Source of the DNA: Rhizopus arrhizus
Lineage: Eukaryota > Mucoromycota > Mucoromycetes > Mucorales > Rhizopodaceae
Length of the DNA stretch: 64,000 nt
Assembly (NCBI GenBank): GCA_024220505.1
Contig: JAKZZE010000012.1
Coordinates: forward strand, 310,001-374,000
Reading direction: 5' to 3'
The translations under genes were made by a program, and so were the position numbers. The first letter of the stretch is position 1, and every line of letters begins with the position of its first letter. The notes beneath the pieces were generated by a model. That model had not been told where the DNA came from. It searched no databases and saw nothing but the letters and a program-made list of their open reading frames with translations. This document shows positions 57,085-64,000 of this stretch, piece by piece.

Positions 57085-58179
57085 TTAATGAACTTGCTCG
57101 GTGGATAAAAATTGATGAATATAAGCATAACTTTCACGAATACTTTCCTCTTCTTGATGATGATTTCGTATTTGATCCAATTTAATATAATTCAAGGTAT
57201 CCAGCTCGATCTCATCTATTTGAAGCTCTGGGAAATCATGTGCAACAATACCGCAGTACTTGACACCCAAGAGTTTCAAATGAGGACATTGAAAAACAAG
57301 ATCTCTCACCCCACGAGTAGTAACTCTGGTACAAAATGAAATATCGAGGTGATGAAGATTAGGTAGGTACTGGCCGATGGCCTTCAACGTAGCATCTGTA
57401 ATAGCACATTCAAGCAAGAAGAGTCCATGCAAGTTTGGGTGAGTTTTCAAGAACGGAATAACCGCATCATCCTCAATAACTGCATTACCAGTTATGGAAA
57501 AATCTTGAAGGTGAATCAATGCGCCTGTCAGTTGGTGTAGGAAATCGGCCGATATCACATCGCAGCAGATCAGACTGAGACTTGTCAGATGCTCCAGTGA
57601 ACATAAATCATGGGCGGTATCGCTTGCAGTCAACCACTTGCAGCCTGACAAATCCAAGTGTTCAATCGGCAGATGCGCAAATGGCAGCAGAGCCATCGGG
57701 GTCAGGTTGGGACAAGCGGCTAAAGTCAGTCGCTGCAACTCAACACACCCTCCTAAATAATGCATGGTTCGATAGGTCGCCAATGCCCGCTTGACACCGA
57801 ATTGTTTGAGTTGCTTGCAGTAGCGGGAGACGGGTATCAGGCTTTTATCAGTTAGCTGCTCGGCTTGTCTTAGCTCAAGAACTTCCAGATTGGGTATTAA
57901 GGGTAAAAGACTTAAAAGTTCCTCATCATTAATACCCACAAAACAACCAAGTCTTATTACTCTAATATAGTCTCCTCTTTGATGTTTCGAATGATGGAGA
58001 CACTTGATTAGCTGATGAAGTGCTTTTGTTGAAGGTAAGATAGGTTCTCTCCATAATTCAGGTATTGAGGCTGAATATAGCTCTTTGCTCACATATATAC
58101 AATTATATTTCTCTGGTTGCTCAAGTAGGCTGCATATGAGTGAAATGATCTCTCTTGGTAAATTTTCTAATGTAGACAT
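57085..58179 (-). CDS. F-box and leucine-rich repeat protein (364 aa)
   Basis: Single exon. An N-terminal F-box (LENLPREIISLICSLLEQPEKYNCIYVSKELYSASIPELWREP, shown here only as positions 4-46 in outline) is followed by about eight LRR units of the cysteine-containing type, such as IEHLDLSGCKWLTASD, LHHLDISFCTRVTTRGV and LKLLGVKYCGIV. Proteins of this kind (Grr1, Amn1-like) bring substrates to SCF ubiquitin ligases through Skp1. The substrate is unknown. There is no membrane or signal segment. GC content is clearly higher than in flanking DNA. Confidence 0.88.
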   Translation of the reverse strand: MSTLENLPREIISLICSLLEQPEKYNCIYVSKELYSASIPELWREPILPSTKALHQLIKCLHHSKHQRGDYIRVIRLGCFVGINDEELLSLLPLIPNLEVLELRQAEQLTDKSLIPVSRYCKQLKQFGVKRALATYRTMHYLGGCVELQRLTLAACPNLTPMALLPFAHLPIEHLDLSGCKWLTASDTAHDLCSLEHLTSLSLICCDVISADFLHQLTGALIHLQDFSITGNAVIEDDAVIPFLKTHPNLHGLFLLECAITDATLKAIGQYLPNLHHLDISFCTRVTTRGVRDLVFQCPHLKLLGVKYCGIVAHDFPELQIDEIELDTLNYIKLDQIRNHHQEEESIRESYAYIHQFLSTEQVH

Positions 58180-59934
58180 TAAGGAAAGAAATAAAAATGG
58201 TTGTAATTCTGATATTCAATTACCGCATGTCTCCTTTATCAAAGAAGAATTACGTAAATAATTTTTGCGTGCATGAATTTAAAGGAAAAAAAACAAAAGA
58301 AAAGAAAATATGAAGAGCCTTTATCAAGAAAAAGATCATTTTAAATGGCCAATACTTTATTTCTGTTTTATAATATTTCTAGCAAACTACAAGCACTTCC
58401 AAGAAACGTTGATAACCAAAACATATCTTCCTTGAAAAAAATTAAAGCGCTTTCTCAATTGAATAATTAAACGAGGTGAACATTTTGTCTATTTAAGTTA
58501 AAGATTATGTACATTTACCTATTCAATGAATAGAATTATTAGTAAAAGAGCTTGCTGTTGTTTGGGAGCTTGAAGGTCGCCCTTAAACTATACATCATGA
58601 TGCATACATTAGCGACTGCGGTAAAGTACTGATAATTGAATATATCGTTAATAATCAAACTATCTATTTGATTAGGTTTATTATTGTTCATGTTTAGATT
58701 CCTCTTTTTAATCCGCGTTCCATTCGACAGACTCTGCTCTACATTTAAAAGTAAAGAAGTGGATTATAATTTCTTTTTATACCACTGCAAACGCCTTTTT
58801 CATTCAAGAAAGCATAATGTTTTTTTTTTTCAAATAAAATTATAGACAGAATAGTATACCTGGGACCTCCATAAACAGATTGTAAGCCCTGAAATAGTTC
58901 TAAATATGATTTCGTATAAACGTGAAATCTTTAGATTCTGTCACAGTCATAAAATGCGTGATTGGTAGTAAGGCTATTAATAAACTTTAGCAGAATAGAT
59001 AATACAAATTTGACTATACACAACCATACCAATATTTCAAATGAGAAGAATAAAGAGGAAAGCATGAATGAACATAAAAATCAGTAATCATTAATACATG
59101 TATCAAAATATTTCTTTATAGAATTCAGTTGATTGCACAGTTCTTTACTAAAATTTTATTAATGATCAACCACCCCCTCTTTATTTTATTTTTAGCAAAT
59201 GCACATAAAAGCATAAGCAACACAATGCTCTCTGCGCCAATCTGAGGGCTCTTAAAGTGTATTGTGATTTCATCCATGTTATGATATAGCAGTTTACTAT
59301 AGATTGGGGTCATGTTTTTTGTATTTGATTTGGGTTGTGATTGTAAATAGTCCTGAATACATACTCCTTGTACTTTAAACTTAAAAAATGACTTTTGGTT
59401 AGTTTTTTTTTTTGGTTGGTATCAACTTGGGATGCATATCTCTCGCACAGGACTTTGACTCGTCTACTTCTTTAATAGGCACATTTGTTGGATAAATAAT
59501 TATACAAAGGAGAAATAACAGTGTGAAGGTACGGCCAGAGATGTGTGTCAAAGAGTAAGCAGGAAAAGGGTCATCTTGTTAATCTTCTTAACCTAAATGA
59601 TTCTAAGTTGCTTTGAGAATTGAAAGAAATTTAGATTAGATTTCCATTACTCTTTATGCTATACTTTTTATTATTAATAAATTTATAGATAGTATATGTA
59701 TTGTTCAATTCTTAAATATTCTTCTATTATACTTTAGAACATGAAACTCTTTCGTTGAATAATTTGCTTAATGTATATTTTTACCAATGTTTATTGTTCA
59801 CTTATTTCAAATAATGCACTGACAATATTCAACCCCTTTTTATAATTAATGGGATCCTTTTGTTTTAATGTCGCAAGCAACCAATTTATTAATTTTTTTT
59901 TTGTATGAAGTCCAAATACCACAAAGGCATTTTC
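58180..59934. other. Intergenic, no gene seen (1.75 kb)
   Basis: AT-rich. Contains only short ORFs and the promoter region of the F-box gene at its left end. A LINE relic begins at its right end. Confidence 0.55.
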
Positions 59935-60725
59935 CACTATGAGTCAACTCTCACTCATTGGTTTATACTCAAAAGGCTTTACTCTTCTTCTCTCCACTTG
60001 TCTTTACTCTCGTATAATTCGCGCTCAACTAGAGTATGGTGTGGCCATTACAAAGATCACCTCTTTCCTCGTTACACAAATCGAAGATGCACAAAACGCA
60101 TGTCTATGCCGGACTTTTGGCAGCTCGCCTTGATCCTCTACCAAGGTAGTATTCCATATGACTAAGCCATCAACTATGCAAGAACGTAGTTACATTCTTC
60201 AATCCCAAGTTATCTTACACTTTCTTACCCTTCCTGAGAATGCCCTACTCCCTTGCCTCCTTCCTTACACCCATAGCTCAAGCAGCCGGATTCAATGGTA
60301 CATGCTTTCTAAGTCCCCTATATGGAAACGACGTAAAACCCTAGAACCCTTAGACAGACGCTGATTACGAGCAATGCAACTACAATCCCGACAAGACAAC
60401 CATGACCGAGCTACATGTAGCTCTATACTTCTTTTTCCATTGTCGCTCAACAATCACTTTAGACCCCATCCTTTGGTTACCTATGACCAACATTGAAGTC
60501 AATGTATACGATGGTGTCTTGGCTGCCTTCCCGGGGTCGCTCTAAGCCCAGTCCCCTTCCACTCGAAAACTGCGCTCCCTTCAAGTTGTCCTCATTTGGA
60601 CACTTCGATGGCCTACCATCTGTACTATTCTTTATGAGCCAGATCACCTCCAACATGCAAAATTTCCGCTCGTACAACTACCTCAACTACAGCAAAGACT
60701 CCTCTCCTCTCCCATACTGGTATTT
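59935..60725 (+). pseudogene. Old LINE relic (ORF2 C-terminal third), plus strand
   Basis: The translation follows LINE ORF2: MSQLSLIGLYSKGF, RAQLEYGVAIT, DAQNACLCRTFG, then in another frame LQSQVILHFLTLPENALLPCLLPY, and later CIRWCLGCLPG. Frame changes near 60130 and stops (60133, 60364) destroy it. It is most like the relic at 32362-33345, less like A and B, so the two relics appear to come from one old family. Confidence 0.72.
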
Positions 60726-61176
60726 CTAACACTTGCACTCATTTTCCTTCCTATCACATCATTTTTGCTCTTGGTTCCATGAAGAAGGTTTTTTAGCTTC
60801 CATTCTCTATTCCGATTTGCCTCGGACGAAAGCGATGTGTAATTGGATAAACGAAATTCTTAAACGTGAAAGTTGATTCATTTGAAAACCCGCAAGTTAG
60901 CGTTGAAAGCACAGCACGTCAGAAATATTTGTGAAACAGCAAAGTTGTCCGGACCGGGATAGTTCTTGAAAAGGGAAGTATAGAGCACAGAATCAAGAGA
61001 CCCAAAAGCGAGATGTACTAAATGAGAGCAATTGTGTAAAAAAAAGCATCCTTCCTTTTTCCACTTTCAAAGGTAAGATAGATAAACATTGAGAGATGGA
61101 TGAATAAACATTGGATTGAGAGAGAAAGGACGAATGCAGATATTAATTTTATAATTTTGCCATCTGTAGTTTAACC
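60726..61176. promoter_or_regulatory. Upstream region of RPL15
   Basis: 451 bp before the RPL15 start. Likely holds its promoter. No consensus element I would name; purine-rich stretches occur near 60960-61020. Confidence 0.4.
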
Positions 61177-61847
61177 ATGGGTGCCTACAAGTATTTGGAA
61201 GAGCTTGCCAGAAAGAAGCAATCTGATGTCTCTCGCTTCTTGCTTCGTGTTCGTTGTTGGGAATACAGGTAAAAGCAGATCAGCTCCTTATTGAATGTTT
61301 ATATTAAATGATCTTGTGTTTTAGACAATTGAATGTCATTCACCGTGCCTCTCGTCCTTCTCGCCCCGACAAGGCCCGTCGTTTGGGTTACAAGGCTAAG
61401 CAAGGTTACGTTATCTACCGTATCCGTGTTCGTCGTGGTGGCCGTAAGAGACCTGTTCCTAAGGGTGCCACCTATGGTAAGCCTGTCAATGAAGGTGTCA
61501 GCCAACTCAAGTACCAACGTTCCCTCCGCTCCACTGCTGAAGAGCGTGTTGGTCGCAAGTGCCGTAACTTGCGTGTCTTGAACTCCTACTGGATCAACCA
61601 AGACGCCACCTACAAGTACTTTGAAGTTATCCTCGTCGATCCCTCTCACAAGGCCATCCGTAACGATGCCCGTATCAACTGGATCGCCAACCCTGTTCAC
61701 AAGCGTCGTGAAGCTCGTGGTTTGACTGCTGTCGGTAAGAAGTCTCGTGGTCACCAAAAGGGTCACCGCTTCAACAACACCAAGGGTTCTGGTCGCCGTG
61801 CTACCTGGAAGCGCCGCAACACTCTTTCTCTCCGCCGCTACCGTTAA
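61177..61847 (+). CDS. RPL15: 60S ribosomal protein L15 (eL15), 204 aa, 2 exons
   Basis: Exons are 61177-61268 and 61325-61847; the 56-bp intron (GTAAAA...TTTTAG) is phase 2 within an Arg codon (WEYR|QLNVIH). Starts [18 protein letters not shown] and ends LSLRRYR. Conserved blocks: [56 protein letters not shown]. Length equals the usual 204 aa. Component of the large ribosomal subunit. C-rich third codon positions indicate strong expression bias. Confidence 0.98.
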
Positions 61848-61857
61848 ATTGTTGCTT

Positions 61858-61863
61858 AATAAA
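61858..61863 (+). terminator. AATAAA polyadenylation signal of RPL15
   Basis: AATAAA 10 bases after the RPL15 stop codon. Very close to the stop, consistent with a short 3' UTR or the first of several signals. Confidence 0.5.
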
Positions 61864-62191
61864 GTCGCAGAAACATTTATTTGTTTGGCTCATTCATTGT
61901 TGTCATATAGATTGTATTGGTTTGTATTGAAGCTTGGTTTTACTTGTGGAGTTTGTACAATTAGAATTGAGCGTAGACGTTTATTTTATCCGATGTATAT
62001 TTTTTTGAGGACGTGATGGCAATATGAGAACGCTTTTGTGTGTTTTCTGTAGGAGGGATGATAAGTAGACAAAGACATAAAAAAGGAAAGTATATATATA
62101 TATATCAATAATAGGAAAGCATTATCTAGGAATATACCTTTGCAATTTCAGAGTACTTGCTTCAAATGGACTACGTTGATGGATTGACTAA

Positions 62192-62368
62192 CTATCTGGT
62201 GCAAGTGCCATAGCAATATTTTTAGTTTCAATTCTATTTTGTATTCTTTGCTTTTATTCCCACAACGAAGCATTGAAACGCCTATTCCCAAAAAGACAAT
62301 TTCAGGATCCTCAACTGGATCTCTTGACGTATCGGAATCCGTCTCAAAAACCTCCTGGTATGATATAG
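62192..62368 (+). other. Possible exon of a small membrane protein
   Basis: The frame is open between a TAA (62189-62191) and TAG (62366-62368) and would encode one hydrophobic segment (AIAIFLVSILFCILCFY) followed by a polar tail (KRLFPKRQFQ, LDLLTYRNPSQKPPG). It has no ATG before the hydrophobic segment. A branch-like GACTAAC and an AG at 62203-62204 would allow an upstream exon, which I could not find. Family unknown. Confidence 0.25.
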
Positions 62369-64000
62369 AGACCATTTAGAGCCTTGCTTTCAAACGACAT
62401 CTGAACTGGTTCTTATTTTCGGTTGGCCCTTTTTTAATTGAATTTTTTATTTTGTTCTCAACTTGACGATTGACATTATTATGTTGGGATATGTCTCTTA
62501 CGTTTGTAAGAGTTACCGGTCTTTTTAGTCCTCAAAAGTTCGACAGGAGTGTTTTAAACATTATATCACCACTTTAAGAAGAGAAGGCAGTTTGCAACAT
62601 AAAAATACCGATTCAGTAGCATTCATGAATGCGAAGGGATCGCAGGATGGAAATAATAATTATAGATTCGCTGTGCATATCTTGAATACTCAGATGACTT
62701 TCAAATATCCTCTGATCTTTGGGAAAATCTGAAGGAATCGCACTACATTGATGAAGGGACTGATTACATAAGTATAATACATATTAATACCTAATAATAT
62801 AAAGCCAGGGCTTTTTGTCTCAATCTTTTGTTGTTTATAAAGAAAATCATGTTGAGACTTGTTTTGGTATGAAAAAAGGGATAAAAACAACTCCCAAAAT
62901 TTAAAGAAGGACATTATCATAATTTGGAAATTCTGGGTATTCAACTGATCATAATAAAAGTATATAACTAAAATTCTCAAATATTAGCCATTGAGGTCAA
63001 CATTTCATTAAAAATAAACAGATGTATTACACGATTAAACATTAATAATAGTAGCCGTAACAAAAAACAATAACGAGTCCCAAAAGTTATTAATTCTCTC
63101 TTCTTTACGACAACAACGCTCACCAACAAATTTAGCTTTACGTTTTGCCTATTACAATTGAACGAGGAAATAGCAAAGGAACCCAATAATTAAAATTATT
63201 TAGCTTTGTACATGTACCATAATAATCAATTTAAACGTTAAAGTGCTCAAAATTACTGAATGCTCTCAACCCATACGAGGAATTGACTAATGAAATGATT
63301 ACCTTGTTGCGCTTCAATTTCGTTGATGCACTCAGCTCTCAAGTTATGTATCGAATTTGCTCAACAATACCATCATTCATGATAAAATGACAATGCTTTT
63401 GCTAACAACTGAACTTTACAGCTAATCAACAAGTCTAGGCGTCTATGCTGGGACTAGTGATAGCAACTCTTCCCTAGTGACACTATATCATGCCGTATTA
63501 CAAACAGCGCTGATGATCACAATTGAAGAAAAAGCTTATTATTATAGTGAATTCCATATAAATATAAAACAAATCCTAAAATGAGAAAAATTATATCGGT
63601 CAATTGAAACAGCGTAATAATTATTTCAGAAACATTAACGGTGGAGTTTTAAAATGACAACGGTCAAGGAATGAACCTGAGTGTCCTATCTATCCCTGAC
63701 AGTCCGCTAGAGTAATCTATGAACAAGTTTCTATAGTTCGAGTAGTCAAAATGTCGATGTCATTAAAAGGTCTTTTTTTCTTATCCTCTTTTGACAAATT
63801 TATGTGATAAATTAAAAAAGACAACATAGCCAAATATCTTTTTTCTTACTCTTCTTCTTTATCAATTTTAATCAGAAATAATTACCTTATTTACTTTTCT
63901 TATTAAAGAATGATACTACCTACAGTATTAAATACAAATGAAATGAAAAAAGAAGCATACTTTGAATCTTTCAGCTCAAGAAAATTCATAACCAAAAATT

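Larger units (their letters stand above)
61848..64000. other. Intergenic tail of the window, little seen
   Basis: 2.15 kb, AT-rich. Apart from the RPL15 3' region and a possible small exon at 62192-62368, I see no gene. No repeat from the LINE block recurs here. Confidence 0.5.

Noticed and set aside
63655..63715. tRNA-like T-arm on the minus strand (GGTTCATTCC)
   Set aside because: The T stem and loop can be drawn, but no matching acceptor 5' strand, D arm or anticodon arm is present at the right distance.

Overview
The window looks like a chromosome segment from an AT-rich fungus, most likely Mucoromycota (Mucorales-like). The support is short introns (44-90 bp) with GT..AG borders, fungal gene families (APSES regulator, tricalbin, HAM1-like protein, claudin-like tetraspan, FAS1 protein), ribosomal protein genes with the expected exon structure, long A/T homopolymers, and abundant non-LTR retrotransposons. 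The phylum call is inference; I see no rRNA or convincing tRNA gene.

Region 1 (1-26570) is a nested mobile-element block. Two families of two-ORF non-LTR retrotransposons (LINEs), called A and B here, alternate head-to-tail: B1 (cut by the window start), A1, B2, A2. A 25-bp motif (CTGTGCTAAACGGG followed by CGCCTTTCTTT) marks the 3' end of every unit, which points to insertion at one specific site. A1 has an intact ORF1 but one nonsense codon in ORF2. A2 has an intact ORF2 but a frameshifted and interrupted ORF1. B2 has lost its 5' end. A solo LTR sits exactly between B2 and A2. A2 is broken by a complete Ty3/gypsy chromovirus (11825-17840, LTRs identical by eye, 5-bp target duplication) and by a 3.9-kb non-coding element with CACTA...TAGTG ends (18085-22006).

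Region 2 (26571-35980) is gene-poor. It holds a short hypothetical gene, a PEX11-like peroxisome gene with one intron, an old LINE relic on the minus strand, and a decayed Tc1/mariner-type element. That element carries, after its transposase relic, a recognisable Fanzor (eukaryotic TnpB homologue) relic with an intron and the RuvC-III/zinc-ribbon end.

Region 3 (35983-58179) is a dense gene block: FAS1 protein, Old Yellow Enzyme-type oxidoreductase, HAM1-like protein, G-protein beta subunit, tricalbin (all minus strand), RPL4 (minus), DPM2 (plus), a small hypothetical protein (minus), a FAM172/Arb2-family protein in 12 exons (plus), an APSES transcription factor (plus), a claudin-like tetraspan protein and an F-box/LRR protein (both minus). 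DPM2 and the FAM172/Arb2 gene are cut into pieces too short for ORF calling and were found by tracing splice sites; reading phase closes exactly in each.

Region 4 (58180-64000) has intergenic sequence, a second old LINE relic (plus), the RPL15 gene, and about 2 kb with little visible content.

The host genes are unrelated housekeeping, membrane-contact, signalling and regulatory genes, not a pathway cluster. The most notable items are the alternating site-marked LINE array, the Fanzor relic inside a Tc1/mariner-like element, and the start-codon-only first exons of RPL4 and DPM2 facing each other across about 200 bp.
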